A DNA stretch of 43,284 nt, taken from contig DUQJ01000206.1 in NCBI GenBank assembly GCA_012837865.1, forward strand, positions 1 through 43,284, in the 5' to 3' direction. The notes beneath the pieces were generated by a model. The model was given only the letters and a program-made list of their open reading frames with translations, was not told the origin of the DNA and searched no databases. The translations under genes were made by a program, and so were the position numbers. Origin of the DNA: Clostridiales bacterium (GTDB lineage: Bacteria; Bacillota; Clostridia; Lachnospirales; Lachnospiraceae). Shown here one piece after another: positions 1-8,635 of the stretch (positions are counted from its first letter, which is position 1; the number at the start of each line of letters is the position of its first letter).

Positions 1-641
1 GTCAAACTAAGAAAATCGTAAAAGGAATGCTTACAGGACCTGTTACAATATTAAATTGGTCATTTCCAAGAGAAGATATTTCATTAAAAGAATCTGCCTA
101 CCAAATTGCTTTAGCAATTAGAGATGAGGTTTTAGATCTAGAAGCGAATGGTATCAAGATAATACAGATTGATGAGGCAGCTCTTCGCGAAAAGCTTCCA
201 TTAAGAAAAGAAGATTGGTATAATGAGTATTTAGATTGGGCAATTAACGCATTTAGACTTGTTCATAGTGGAGTAAAACCAGAGACGCAAATACATACAC
301 ATATGTGCTATAGTGAATTTAAAGACATTATAGATGAAATTGATAATATGGATGCAGATGTAATTTCTTTCGAGGCATCAAGAGCAGACCTAACATTATT
401 ACATTATATTAATGAGGTTAAATTTAAAACTAAAATTGGACCTGGAGTTTATGATATTCATTCTCCAAGAGTACCATCGACAGAGGAGATAGTTGATGTA
501 ATCCGTAAAATCTTAACAGAAATACCAAGAAATAAATTATGGATTAATCCTGACTGTGGTTTGAAAACAAGGGGTAATACAGAAACTATCGCTAGCTTAA
601 AGAACTTAGTAGCGGCTAGCAAAATAGTAAGGGGTGAATAA
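1..641 (+). CDS. metE: Cobalamin-independent methionine synthase, C-terminal part (truncated by window edge)
   Basis: This is the 3' end of 5-methyltetrahydropteroyltriglutamate-homocysteine methyltransferase, which makes methionine from homocysteine in the cytoplasm. The reading frame is open from base 3 (QTKKIVKG...) through the ATG listed at 27, so that ATG is internal and the gene begins before the window. The catalytic domain is recognisable from [13 protein letters not shown], the zinc-ligand segment HTHMCYSEF and NPDCGLKTR, which holds the second zinc cysteine. The stop lies 6 bases before the metF-like start, so the two are very likely cotranscribed. Any leader or riboswitch controlling the operon would lie upstream of the window. 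Family assignment is very secure. Confidence 0.97.
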   Translation, partial: QTKKIVKGMLTGPVTILNWSFPREDISLKESAYQIALAIRDEVLDLEANGIKIIQIDEAALREKLPLRKEDWYNEYLDWAINAFRLVHSGVKPETQIHTHMCYSEFKDIIDEIDNMDADVISFEASRADLTLLHYINEVKFKTKIGPGVYDIHSPRVPSTEEIVDVIRKILTEIPRNKLWINPDCGLKTRGNTETIASLKNLVAASKIVRGE

Positions 642-647
642 ATTAAT

Positions 648-1499
648 TTGAAAAACCTATATAATAATAAAACAATTATTTCATTTGAAGTTTTCCCACC
701 AAAGAAAACAACATCCATAGAAAATATATATAATACTCTACATGAAATGAAAGATTTATCACCGGATTATATTAGTGTTACATTTGGTGCAGGGGGTAGT
801 AGTAATAATAATTTGACTGTTGATATAGCATCTAGGATAAAAAATAAATATAATATTGAGAGTGTAGCACATTTACCAGGTATGCATTTAACAAAAGAAG
901 ATGTCCTTAAACTTTTAGATGATTTTAAAGAACATAATATTAATAATATTCTTGCACTCAGGGGTGATCCTAATCCATTAGTAGAAGTAAAGAATGATTT
1001 TAAATATGCTAGTGATTTAGTTTCCTTTATCAAGGAAAATGGTGATTTTAATATAATTGCTGCTTGTTATCCAGAAAAACATATTGAGGCAAAGAGTATA
1101 GAAGAAGATATAGAAAATTTAAAAATAAAAGTTGATGCAGGAACAGATCAATTAATCACACAGCTATTTTTGGATAATAATGATTTCTATTCCTTTATAG
1201 ACAAAACAAACAAGGCAAATATTAAGGTACCAATTCAAGCGGGAATTATGCCAGTAACAAATAAAATTCAAACGGAACGAATGGTTTCAATGTGTGGAGC
1301 CAAGTTACCAACTAAATTTGTTAAAGTATTGGATAAATACGGTGATAATCCTCTTGCCATGAGAGATGCAGGAATTGCATATGCTATTGATCAAATAGTT
1401 GATTTAATTGCACAGGGTGTGGATGGGATACATTTATATACGATGAACAATGCATATATAGCGAAACAGATATATGGAGCAGTTATAAACATGCTGTAA
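648..1499 (+). CDS. metF: 5,10-methylenetetrahydrofolate reductase (MetF family)
   Basis: This enzyme reduces methylene-THF to methyl-THF, the methyl donor used by MetE encoded just upstream. The 283-aa protein has the family start ISFEVFPPKK, the segment YISVTFGAGGS, and LALRGDPNP near residue 105, all typical of the FAD-dependent TIM-barrel reductases. Start: TTG at 648, with AGGGGTGA about 11 bases upstream overlapping the end of metE; no ATG start fits better. The length is normal for MetF (about 280-300 aa). A hairpin follows the stop, so metE-metF probably ends a transcript here. In anaerobes the enzyme may also serve one-carbon pathways; the metE context favours methionine synthesis. 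Confidence 0.94.
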   Translation: MKNLYNNKTIISFEVFPPKKTTSIENIYNTLHEMKDLSPDYISVTFGAGGSSNNNLTVDIASRIKNKYNIESVAHLPGMHLTKEDVLKLLDDFKEHNINNILALRGDPNPLVEVKNDFKYASDLVSFIKENGDFNIIAACYPEKHIEAKSIEEDIENLKIKVDAGTDQLITQLFLDNNDFYSFIDKTNKANIKVPIQAGIMPVTNKIQTERMVSMCGAKLPTKFVKVLDKYGDNPLAMRDAGIAYAIDQIVDLIAQGVDGIHLYTMNNAYIAKQIYGAVINML

Positions 1500-1503
1500 T
1501 TAT

Positions 1504-1556
1504 AAACACCTCTATATGGCTAAGTCTTTTAATCAAAAGCCGTACAGGGGTGTTTT
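1504..1556 (+). terminator. Rho-independent terminator after metF
   Basis: An imperfect long hairpin whose outer arms are AACACCTCTA and TACAGGGGTGTT, with an inner pairing between GACTTAGCC-like and GGCTTTTGA-like arms on the opposite strand. A short T run follows. The T tract is weak, so termination may be partial. Confidence 0.6.
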
Positions 1557-1619
1557 GATATTAATTATGAATTATTAAAGAAGGGGTGAATATTAAAGAC
1601 TATTTATCTATAGTATATC

Positions 1620-1649
1620 TTGACATTTATCCTTAAATGGATATATGAT
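1620..1649 (+). promoter_or_regulatory. Sigma-A promoter of metY-like gene
   Basis: TTGACA at 1620-1625 and TATGAT at 1644-1649 with an 18-base spacer. The predicted transcript starts near 1656, downstream of the ATG at 1645 used by the ORF track. This shows that the true start codon is the next one, at 1681. Confidence 0.75.
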
Positions 1650-1680
1650 TATATTTACCATATTAATAGGAGGATTTTAT

Positions 1681-2955
1681 ATGAAGAAACATAAGATTGA
1701 AACAAAATGTGTACAAGAAGGTTATAATCCTAAAAACGGAGAAGCAAGAGTAATTCCAATTTATCAAAGTACAACCTTTAAATATGATTCAGCTGAACAT
1801 GTAGGGAAATTATTTGATCTACAAGAGAGCGGATTCTTTTATAGTAGATTATCAAACCCAACACTAGATAGTGTGGAGAAAAAAATAGCATCACTAGAAG
1901 GCGGTGTGGCAGCGATGCTAACATCTTCTGGACAAGCAGCAAGTTTAATAGCTGTTTTAAACATATGTAAAGCTGGTGATCATATAATATCTACAGCAGC
2001 GATTTATGGGGGAACTATTAATTTATTTGCTGTAACATTAAAAAAGTTTGGAATTGATGTTACATTCATTAACCCTGATTTAAGTATAGAAGAACTACAA
2101 AAAGAAATAAAAGAAAATACTAAACTTGTTTTTGCTGAAACAATTGCAAATCCTTCACTAATAATTACAGATTTAAGTAAAATGGCTGATTTTGCACATA
2201 AAAACAAGATTCCATTTATGGTTGATAATACATTTGCGACTCCTATTAACTGTAGACCTATAGAATATGGGGCAGACATTGTAATACATTCAACATCAAA
2301 ATATCTTGATGGACATGCGGTAGCTTTAGGTGGTGTAATAGTAGATAGTGGTAATTTTAATTGGGATAATGAGAAATTTCCTGAATTTAATGTACCTGAT
2401 GAATCGTATCATGGTATGGTTTATACAAGAGATTGTGGCAATGTGGCTTATATTACAAAAGCTAGAGTTCAATTAATGAGAGATTTAGGATCTACAATGT
2501 CACCACATAATGCATTTTTGTTAAATATTGGTATTGAAACATTACATTTAAGAATGGAAAGACATTGTAGTAATGCTCAAACTATAGCAGAATACTTAGA
2601 AAATCATGATAAGATATCTTGGGTTGACTATCCAGGTTTAAAATCTAATAAATATTATGAATTAGGCAAGAAATATATGCCTAATGGTTCATGTGGAGTT
2701 ATTTCCTTTGGAGTAAAAGGAAATAAAGAAGATGCAATGAAATTAATGGATAGCTTACAACTTGCAGCAATAGTTGTGCATGTTGCTGATGTAAGGACTG
2801 GTGTGCTTCACCCAGCAAGCTCAACACATAGACAATTAACAGATATTCAATTAGCTGAAGCGGGAATAAAGCCTGAACAAATCAGAATGTCCATAGGCAT
2901 AGAGAATGTAGATGATATAATCGCAGATTTAGAACAAGGTCTTAGACTGCTATAA
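1681..2955 (+). CDS. metY: O-acetylhomoserine aminocarboxypropyltransferase (sulfhydrylase), PLP enzyme
   Basis: A member of the Cys/Met-metabolism PLP family, 424 aa. The start IETKCVQEGYNPKNGEARV and segment PIYQSTTFKY are typical of O-acetylhomoserine sulfhydrylases, which convert O-acetylhomoserine and sulfide to homocysteine. The PLP lysine lies in HSTSKYLDGHA. Start chosen at ATG 1681 because AGGAGG sits 7 bases upstream and the promoter overlaps the earlier ATG at 1645. Its homocysteine product would feed MetE upstream. Methionine gamma-lyase is a close relative and the main alternative; the N-terminal signature and length favour the sulfhydrylase. It has its own promoter, separate from metEF. 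Confidence 0.88.
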   Translation: MKKHKIETKCVQEGYNPKNGEARVIPIYQSTTFKYDSAEHVGKLFDLQESGFFYSRLSNPTLDSVEKKIASLEGGVAAMLTSSGQAASLIAVLNICKAGDHIISTAAIYGGTINLFAVTLKKFGIDVTFINPDLSIEELQKEIKENTKLVFAETIANPSLIITDLSKMADFAHKNKIPFMVDNTFATPINCRPIEYGADIVIHSTSKYLDGHAVALGGVIVDSGNFNWDNEKFPEFNVPDESYHGMVYTRDCGNVAYITKARVQLMRDLGSTMSPHNAFLLNIGIETLHLRMERHCSNAQTIAEYLENHDKISWVDYPGLKSNKYYELGKKYMPNGSCGVISFGVKGNKEDAMKLMDSLQLAAIVVHVADVRTGVLHPASSTHRQLTDIQLAEAGIKPEQIRMSIGIENVDDIIADLEQGLRLL

Positions 2956-2980
2956 ATAAAACAAAGGATGGGTTGAAAAT

Positions 2981-3661
2981 ATGGAGTTATTATATAAAGG
3001 TAAAACAAAGGATGTATATGATATAGAAGATGGTATGTGCTTACTAAAGTTTAAGGATGATGTTACAGGAGAAAATGGAGTGTTTGATCCTGGCGCGAAT
3101 ACAGTTGGTTTAACAATGGATGGTGCTGGACAGGCGGGTCTTAGGCTTACAACATATTTCTTCGAAAGATTAAATGAATTAGGGATACCTACACATTTTG
3201 TTGAATCTGATATTAGTAAGAGTACTATGAAGGTTAAAAAAGCGACACCATTTGGTAAAGGTATTGAAGTTATTTGTAGATACAGAGCAGTAGGAAGTTT
3301 TACAAGAAGATATGGAATGTATGCTGAAGAAGGCCAAAAATTAGATGCCTTTGTTGAGATAACATTAAAAGATGACGATAGAAATGACCCACCGATTGAT
3401 GAGGAAGCCCTATCGATGTTAGGAATTTTAACAAAAGATGAGTATAAAGTACTTGTTGATTTAACAAAAAAAATATCAGGAATCATTAAAGATGAATTAG
3501 ATAAAAAAGGTCTTGAGTTATATGATATAAAGTTAGAATTTGGTCGAGTAGGCGAAGACAAGCATATTGCTCTTATTGATGAAATATCCGGTGGAAACAT
3601 GAGGGCTTACGATGGAAAGGTGAAAATTGATCCATTAGACTTGGTTGATATAATTTTATAA
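2981..3661 (+). CDS. purC: Phosphoribosylaminoimidazole-succinocarboxamide (SAICAR) synthase
   Basis: Catalyses ATP-dependent joining of CAIR and aspartate in purine synthesis, in the cytoplasm. The 226-aa product opens with LLYKGKTKDVYD, the ATP-binding start of PurC, and contains VICRYRAVGSFTRRYG and DIKLEFGRVG, standard family blocks; the length is normal (about 230-240). The start ATG at 2981 is preceded by AAAGGATGGG. It lies 25 bases after metY with no terminator between, so it may be on the same transcript, although the pathways are unrelated. No other pur genes are in the window, so purC is detached from a pur operon here. Confidence 0.95.
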   Translation: MELLYKGKTKDVYDIEDGMCLLKFKDDVTGENGVFDPGANTVGLTMDGAGQAGLRLTTYFFERLNELGIPTHFVESDISKSTMKVKKATPFGKGIEVICRYRAVGSFTRRYGMYAEEGQKLDAFVEITLKDDDRNDPPIDEEALSMLGILTKDEYKVLVDLTKKISGIIKDELDKKGLELYDIKLEFGRVGEDKHIALIDEISGGNMRAYDGKVKIDPLDLVDIIL

Positions 3662-3715
3662 AATTACTTTAATGAAGGCTGTAGAAATAAAAATGATATT
3701 ATAAATATTAATAAA

Positions 3716-3723
3716 TTGTCGAA
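3716..3723 (+). promoter_or_regulatory. Candidate Spo0A box
   Basis: TTGTCGAA, an exact match to the Spo0A-binding consensus TTGWCRAA, about 100 bases upstream of the start of a small Spo0E-like gene. A TATGAT element lies at 3781-3786 without a good -35. One 8-mer is weak evidence alone; its interest comes from the gene it precedes. Confidence 0.4.
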
Positions 3724-3820
3724 ATAACAAAGATTTACACGACCAAAACTTGTAATAAACTCTTTCTATATGGCAGGAACTATGATATATTGTTAATGCT
3801 TGAAGAAAGGGGACGAAATT

Positions 3821-4063
3821 ATGAAGAAGGATAAGCTGTTACAAATGGAAATAAACTATAAAAAGCTAATTAAATATAGAAAAAAACTAGATAAGATGTT
3901 GTCCAAGTCCAAGGATGTAATATTATCTGATGTAAATCTAGTTATTTATGATAGTAAAATTGATGAAATAACAATTAATTTAATTAATTTAAAAAAAGAA
4001 TTTGAAAAGAGTTACAATGAAAAAATTGTTTTTTACAAATCAAGGGTATACGAAAGGATATAA
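3821..4063 (+). CDS. Small Spo0E-like protein (tentative)
   Basis: An 80-aa, highly charged, probably two-helix protein with no signal peptide or membrane segment. Helix 1 (KLIKYRKKLDKML) and helix 2 (VIYDSKIDEITINL) sit in the arrangement of Spo0E-family aspartyl phosphatases (an xxRxxL helix, a loop, then an SQxLD helix), but the family serine is replaced by Asp, so this is a tentative match. If correct it would dephosphorylate Spo0A~P. Start: ATG 3821, with AAAGGGGA about 8 bases upstream; the TTG at 3800 in the ORF track includes that ribosome site and is unlikely. It is followed 39 bases later by ddh and may share its transcript. Confidence 0.5.
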   Translation: MKKDKLLQMEINYKKLIKYRKKLDKMLSKSKDVILSDVNLVIYDSKIDEITINLINLKKEFEKSYNEKIVFYKSRVYERI

Positions 4064-4102
4064 TAAATCTAACATTAATACATAATAGAATGGAGATTAT
4101 TT

Positions 4103-5092
4103 ATGCAAAAAATAAGAATAGGAATTGTGGGATATGGAAATCTTGGTAAAGGTGCAGAACTAGGAATCATGCAAAATAAAGATATGGAATTAGTTGCTGT
4201 ATTCACTAGGAGAAATCCCGATTCTATTCAATTAAAGACAAATGATGCAAAAGTTTATAGTATTAATGAAATCACATTCATGACAAAAGAAATTGATGTA
4301 ATGCTATTATGTGGTGGCAGCTTAACTGATATTCCAGTTCAAGGGCCTGAGATAGCGGCTTTGTTTAATACTGTAGATGGATTTGATACACATAAGAAAA
4401 TACCAGATTATTATGCTACTATGGATGAAATAGCTAAGAAATCAAAAAAGGTTTCAATTATTGCAACAGGGTGGGATCCAGGAATGTTTTCTTTAAACAG
4501 ACTAATTGCAAACTCTATACTTCCAGAAGGAGATACATATACATTTTGGGGAGAAGGAATAAGCCAGGGTCACTCAGATGCCTTAAGAAGAGTGGAAGGT
4601 GTGCAAGATGGATTGCAATATACCATTCCGATATCAGAAGCAGTTGATGAAGTTAGAAGTGGTAAACGTCCTAAATTAAGTGTTAAGGATAGACATAAAA
4701 GAATTTGCTATGTTGTTCTAAAGGACGGTTATAGTGAAAAAAAGATTGAACAAGAAATAATCAATATGCCTAATTACTTTGCTGAATACGATACAAAGGT
4801 TGAATTTATAAGCCAAGAAGAACTAAATGAAAACCACAAAGGCTTACCTCACGGAGGTTATGTAATTAGAAGTGGAGTTACAGGTATAAATAATGAGCAT
4901 AATCAAATTATTGAATATAAAATCAAGCTTGATTCAAATCCAGAGTTTACGGCCAATATTTTATTAGCATATGTTAGAGCTGCATATCGCTTGAATAAAG
5001 AAGGACAAACAGGTGCAAAGACTTTATTTGATATAGCACCAGGATATCTATCAATACTATCACCAGAAGATTTAAGACGAAGTTTATTATAA
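4103..5092 (+). CDS. ddh: meso-Diaminopimelate D-dehydrogenase
   Basis: NADPH-dependent enzyme that forms meso-diaminopimelate directly from tetrahydrodipicolinate, supplying lysine and peptidoglycan. The 329-aa protein starts with a Rossmann motif GIVGYGNLGKGAE and has the substrate-domain blocks TGWDPGMFSLNR, GEGISQGHSDALRR and LPHGGYVIRSG, all characteristic of Ddh rather than DapB; the length is normal (about 325-330). ATG 4103 follows TGGAGA. It ends in a hairpin shared with the convergent phosphoesterase gene. This one-step pathway is common in clostridia. Assignment is secure. Confidence 0.95.
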   Translation: MQKIRIGIVGYGNLGKGAELGIMQNKDMELVAVFTRRNPDSIQLKTNDAKVYSINEITFMTKEIDVMLLCGGSLTDIPVQGPEIAALFNTVDGFDTHKKIPDYYATMDEIAKKSKKVSIIATGWDPGMFSLNRLIANSILPEGDTYTFWGEGISQGHSDALRRVEGVQDGLQYTIPISEAVDEVRSGKRPKLSVKDRHKRICYVVLKDGYSEKKIEQEIINMPNYFAEYDTKVEFISQEELNENHKGLPHGGYVIRSGVTGINNEHNQIIEYKIKLDSNPEFTANILLAYVRAAYRLNKEGQTGAKTLFDIAPGYLSILSPEDLRRSLL

Positions 5093-5095
5093 AAA

Positions 5096-5136
5096 GAACA
5101 GCTTTTTCGATTAGTAAATGGAAAAGGCTGTTTTCT
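5096..5136. terminator. Bidirectional terminator between ddh and the phosphoesterase
   Basis: Arms AACAGCTTTTTC and GGAAAAGGCTGTT followed by TTTCTT on the plus strand; A-rich sequence before the hairpin gives a T tract on the minus strand. It separates two convergent genes. Confidence 0.75.
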
Positions 5137-5140
5137 TATT

Positions 5141-6055
5141 TTAAATATCCAAATTATTGTATTTATCAAAATTATAGTTTTCAATAAATTCTGGCCCTCT
5201 TACTATATCACGTTCAACTCTTAAAATACCATCAGAATCAGTTTTTATTCCCCACTCTACCATCATTATTAATCCATTAATAATTTCTATTACAGTAATA
5301 CCTTTTGCTCTAATACAACTGCCAGTATTAAAATAAGGTATTTCACCAGGCTTTGAGAATCTTGGTCTGTGGGTATGACCACATATTAAGATCTTCTTAT
5401 ATTTTTTTATCCAATCGAAATACTTTTTCTCTATTCGGTGTCTTTTAAATTGATTTTTAGCTGGACTTGAGGGGTTCTTAAACCCTATTACGTGCATGAA
5501 TCTCCAAAAGAACCTTAATAACAAATAAGAAATCATCCATAATTGATCATTAACTAAATCTCCTTGATGGCCATGCACTACTAAAATTTCAGTATTATTG
5601 TTGTTAAATTTTAAAACTAAAGCTTCATGTGCGATTATATCTTTAAACAATTCACGTCGTTCTACATGGTAATCATCATAGTAATAATAATAATTTTTTT
5701 CCAGATAATCTTTATTCCGTAAAAAGATATTATGATTACCATATATTAAAATAAATCTATCTTTATCATGAAACCTTTTTAAAGAACTAAAGACATCTTC
5801 ATGTGCTAGCCTTATGTGTTTGAAATTAGAATGCTCCATTAGTTCATCGCCATCTCCAGCTTCGACAAGATGAAATCCCGTTTCATAATAATAGTCTAAA
5901 GCATGTAAAAATATATTCTTGTTTTTTGTGAATTCATCAGCAATACTATCACTTCCTCTATGTGAATCGCTAAAAAACACATATCTTGAATCAGAATCTA
6001 AATATTTAATTTTTGCATTATTATAAGCATCTAGAAGCCTCTTGTTTGTGTGCAT
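5141..6055 (-). CDS. Calcineurin-like metallophosphoesterase
   Basis: A 304-aa soluble protein with the full metallophosphoesterase motif series in order: FFSDSH (D-x-H) near residue 30, GDGDE near 67, LIYGNHN near 105, VVHGHQGD near 160 and CGHTHRP near 228. These ligate the two metals. The overall layout resembles the LpxH-like/UDP-diacylglucosamine pyrophosphatase branch, but a clostridium without lipid A would use another substrate, so the substrate is unknown. No signal peptide. The ATG is preceded by ACGAGGT on the minus strand. It is a single gene between a shared terminator and the divergent CofE-like gene. Confidence 0.85.
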   Translation of the reverse strand: MHTNKRLLDAYNNAKIKYLDSDSRYVFFSDSHRGSDSIADEFTKNKNIFLHALDYYYETGFHLVEAGDGDELMEHSNFKHIRLAHEDVFSSLKRFHDKDRFILIYGNHNIFLRNKDYLEKNYYYYYDDYHVERRELFKDIIAHEALVLKFNNNNTEILVVHGHQGDLVNDQLWMISYLLLRFFWRFMHVIGFKNPSSPAKNQFKRHRIEKKYFDWIKKYKKILICGHTHRPRFSKPGEIPYFNTGSCIRAKGITVIEIINGLIMMVEWGIKTDSDGILRVERDIVRGPEFIENYNFDKYNNLDI

Positions 6056-6180
6056 TTTATACCTCGTTTAATTTAATTTATATAGATGATATTATTATAC
6101 ATTAAAAAACAAGATTAATTCAAGTAAATAAAAAGTTTGAAAAATATAGCGTTTTTCTAGGGGTTTTTCCTAGTATTAGT

Positions 6181-6209
6181 TTTACTATAATCATAACATG
6201 TGGTATAAT
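6181..6209 (+). promoter_or_regulatory. Extended -10 promoter of CofE-like gene
   Basis: TTTACT at 6181, a 17-base spacer and TGGTATAAT ending at 6209, i.e. a weak -35 with a perfect extended -10. Transcription would start near 6216. Confidence 0.65.
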
Positions 6210-6267
6210 ATTCTGCGTGATAATAAATCGCTATATGTAAGATATGAACTTAAGGGAGAAAGATATT

Positions 6268-7473
6268 ATGGAAAGACTTATAGGTACTATTTCAAGAGGA
6301 ATAAGAACCCCTATTATAAGCAAAGGTGACGATGTTGTTCAAATAGTTGTTGATAGTGTTCTAGCGGCAGCAGATAATGGGCAGTTTGCATTAAGGGATA
6401 GAGATGTTATAGGGATAACAGAAGCAGTCGTAGCTAGAGCGCAGGGTAATTATGCTAACTTTGAACAAATAGCAAAGGATATTAAGCTTAAATTTGGTGG
6501 GGAAGAAAAAAACACCCTAGGTGTTATTTTTCCTATTCTAAGTCGGAACCGTTTCTCAGTATGCCTTAAAGGAATTGCAAAAGGTGTTGATAAAATTGTG
6601 TTAATGTTAAGCTATCCGTCGGATGAAGTAGGTAATAATCTAATTGATTTAGATATGTTAGATGAAAAGAATGTAAATCCATGGACTGACATATTAACAG
6701 AATCGAAATATAGAGAATTATTTGGATATCCTGTTCATAGATTTACTGGAGTTGATTATATTGAATATTATAAAGGCATTATAGAGGCTGAAGGTTGTGA
6801 AGCTGAGATAATAATGGCAAATGATTGTCGTGCCATACTAGAATATACTAAAAATGTATTGTACTGTGATGTTCATACACGTAAGAGAACAGGTAGACTT
6901 CTAAAAGAAAATGGAGCTGAAAAACTATTTGGCTTAGATGAAATCATATCAGAGTCTGTTGATGGTAGTGGATTCAATAAAGATTATGGACTTCTTGGAA
7001 GCAATAAAGCAACAGATGATTCGGTGAAGTTATTTCCAAAGGATTGTCAAGAAGTTGTTGATAAAATCAACAAAGAATTATATAAAAGACTTGGTTTAAA
7101 TATAGAGGTTATGATTTATGGAGATGGGGCTTTTAAAGATCCAGTAGGCGGTATTTGGGAGCTTGCAGACCCTGTAGTATCTCCAGCTTATACTAAAGGT
7201 TTAGTAGGACAACCTAATGAAATTAAATTAAAATACTTGGCAGACAATGACTTTGCAGATTTAAAAGGCGAAGAATTAAAAAGTGCCATATCAGAGTATA
7301 TTAAAAATAAAGATGATGATTTAGTAGGCCAGAGAGTGTCTCAGGGAACTACACCACGTCAACTAACAGACTTGATTGGGTCATTATGTGACTTGACTTC
7401 AGGAAGTGGAGACAAAGGGACACCAGTTGTATTAATACAAGGTTATTTTGATAACTTTACAATAGGTAAATAA
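6268..7473 (+). CDS. CofE-family (coenzyme F420-0:L-glutamate ligase-like) protein
   Basis: A 401-aa cytoplasmic protein of the F420 gamma-glutamyl ligase family. Visible family blocks are RDRDVIGITEAVVARAQGN near the N-terminus, VMIYGDGAFKDPVGGIWELA, and the C-terminal GSGDKGTPVVLIQGY. It is much longer than archaeal CofE (about 250 aa), like the stand-alone clostridial members. Start: ATG 6268, with AAGGGAG 9 bases upstream; ATG 6244 lacks a ribosome site. No F420 biosynthesis or F420-dependent gene is visible nearby, so it may glutamylate something else; the substrate is unknown. Single-gene unit with its own promoter and a shared terminator. Confidence 0.8.
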   Translation: MERLIGTISRGIRTPIISKGDDVVQIVVDSVLAAADNGQFALRDRDVIGITEAVVARAQGNYANFEQIAKDIKLKFGGEEKNTLGVIFPILSRNRFSVCLKGIAKGVDKIVLMLSYPSDEVGNNLIDLDMLDEKNVNPWTDILTESKYRELFGYPVHRFTGVDYIEYYKGIIEAEGCEAEIIMANDCRAILEYTKNVLYCDVHTRKRTGRLLKENGAEKLFGLDEIISESVDGSGFNKDYGLLGSNKATDDSVKLFPKDCQEVVDKINKELYKRLGLNIEVMIYGDGAFKDPVGGIWELADPVVSPAYTKGLVGQPNEIKLKYLADNDFADLKGEELKSAISEYIKNKDDDLVGQRVSQGTTPRQLTDLIGSLCDLTSGSGDKGTPVVLIQGYFDNFTIGK

Positions 7474-7480
7474 ATATTTG

Positions 7481-7512
7481 AAAAAGATGTAGAAAATTTC
7501 TACATCTTTTTT
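7481..7512. terminator. Bidirectional terminator between CofE-like gene and apbE
   Basis: Near-perfect palindrome: AAAAGATGTAGAAA faces TTTCTACATCTTTT with T runs on both strands. It serves both convergent genes; the apbE stop codon begins at its edge. Confidence 0.85.
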
Positions 7513-8557
7513 ATTTATCAGATTTTATATATTCTTCAAATTTGCTACTATAGATTATACTTTTATCTTTTAATATCCATAATGCTTCTACATCTTTCAG
7601 ATTTTCAATAAAGTAAAAACCCTCTTCTAAATCCATATTAAAGATTGCTGTAGATAATGAATCAGCTAGTCCAGAATCTTTACATAGTATTGTTACTGCA
7701 GTAAAGTAATCAGAAGGCATAAGTGTTTTAGGATCAATTATATGGTGGTATTTGATACCACTAACAGTATAATACCTTTCATAATCGCCGCTTGATACTA
7801 AGGATAAATCATTAATAGATAATGTATGAAGTGTTGTATTGTTATCAGAGCCATTTGGATTTCTTATACCCACATTCCAAGTTTCTATATCATTTCCTTT
7901 ACCACCTAATGCTCTTATATTACCACCAACACTCAAAAGGAAATTGGAATATCCTTCACTTTCGGCTATAAGTGCAACTTGCTCTGTAGCATATCCTTTT
8001 GCAATTGCGCCTACGTCAAGAGACATTTCTTTATCTTCAAGATAAACAGTTGATTGCTCTATATCTATAATAACTTTATTGATATCTGTATGTTCATTTG
8101 CGGATATTAAAACTTCAAGGGGTGGGAGTTTAGACTCCAATGGGTTGTTTATGCCATCATCTCTATAATCATGCCAGATCTCAAGTACTGGGCCTAATGC
8201 AATGTTAACAGTACCATTTGTCAAGCTGTATATTTCTTTAGAATAAACAAGTAAATCAATAATTGCTTTATCAACCTTCACAGGTGAAATACCTGCATTA
8301 TCATTAATTGTCTTAATATTATTGATGCCATCATATTCATTATATTTATCATAGAGCTTATGATATTTTCCTAAATTATCATAAATTATTTGTGATAAAG
8401 CTTTAAAATCTTCCTTGGTATTAGCATATCCTGTAATTTCAGTAACTGTGTTAAATAGAGAAATAAAACTTGCATTAAACTTTTTCGGTTTAATATTACA
8501 AGCTGTTGTATTAATTGCAATTGACAAGATAAATACTATGAAGAACTTTTTTTTCAT
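7511..8557 (-). CDS. apbE: FAD:protein FMN transferase (ApbE), exported, probable lipoprotein
   Basis: ApbE moves FMN from FAD onto a threonine or serine of target proteins outside the membrane. The 348-aa product has a signal peptide (MKKKFFIVFILSIAIN) and a cysteine at residue 20 in TTAC, a loose lipobox. Family blocks: SLDVGAIAKGYATEQ, LLSVGGNIRALG, YHHIIDPKTLMPSD and the metal-site stretch DSGLADSLSTAIFNMD; the length is normal. It follows the tandem-repeat lipoprotein gene by about 80 bases, separated by a terminator hairpin that would limit its expression to readthrough. Likely targets are that lipoprotein and RnfD/RnfG encoded about 12 kb away (inference). Confidence 0.93.
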   Translation of the reverse strand: MKKKFFIVFILSIAINTTACNIKPKKFNASFISLFNTVTEITGYANTKEDFKALSQIIYDNLGKYHKLYDKYNEYDGINNIKTINDNAGISPVKVDKAIIDLLVYSKEIYSLTNGTVNIALGPVLEIWHDYRDDGINNPLESKLPPLEVLISANEHTDINKVIIDIEQSTVYLEDKEMSLDVGAIAKGYATEQVALIAESEGYSNFLLSVGGNIRALGGKGNDIETWNVGIRNPNGSDNNTTLHTLSINDLSLVSSGDYERYYTVSGIKYHHIIDPKTLMPSDYFTAVTILCKDSGLADSLSTAIFNMDLEEGFYFIENLKDVEALWILKDKSIIYSSKFEEYIKSDK

Positions 8558-8570
8558 TAAATCATCTCCT

Positions 8571-8606
8571 AATAAAAATTAAGGGTGTTCTAATTGAACA
8601 CCCTTA
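8571..8606 (-). terminator. Terminator/attenuator between lipoprotein gene and apbE
   Basis: Perfect 10-bp stem AAGGGTGTTC/GAACACCCTT with a 5-base loop, followed on the minus strand by AATTTTTATT. It would make the upstream lipoprotein transcript abundant and give apbE a reduced share. Confidence 0.85.
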
Positions 8607-8635
8607 ACATTAATAACTTTTCAGAAAATTTCAAT

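Noticed and set aside
1560-1680. Possible SAM riboswitch or T-box in front of the metY-like gene
   Set aside because: The predicted 5' leader is only about 25 bases, and none of the conserved riboswitch or T-box blocks is present.
2950-3600. 216-aa minus-strand ORF
   Set aside because: Antisense shadow of purC with low-complexity Ser/Pro/Leu composition and no ribosome site.
3771-3787. TGGCAGGAACTATGAT as a sigma-54 promoter
   Set aside because: It has the TGG half but no GC element at the right spacing.
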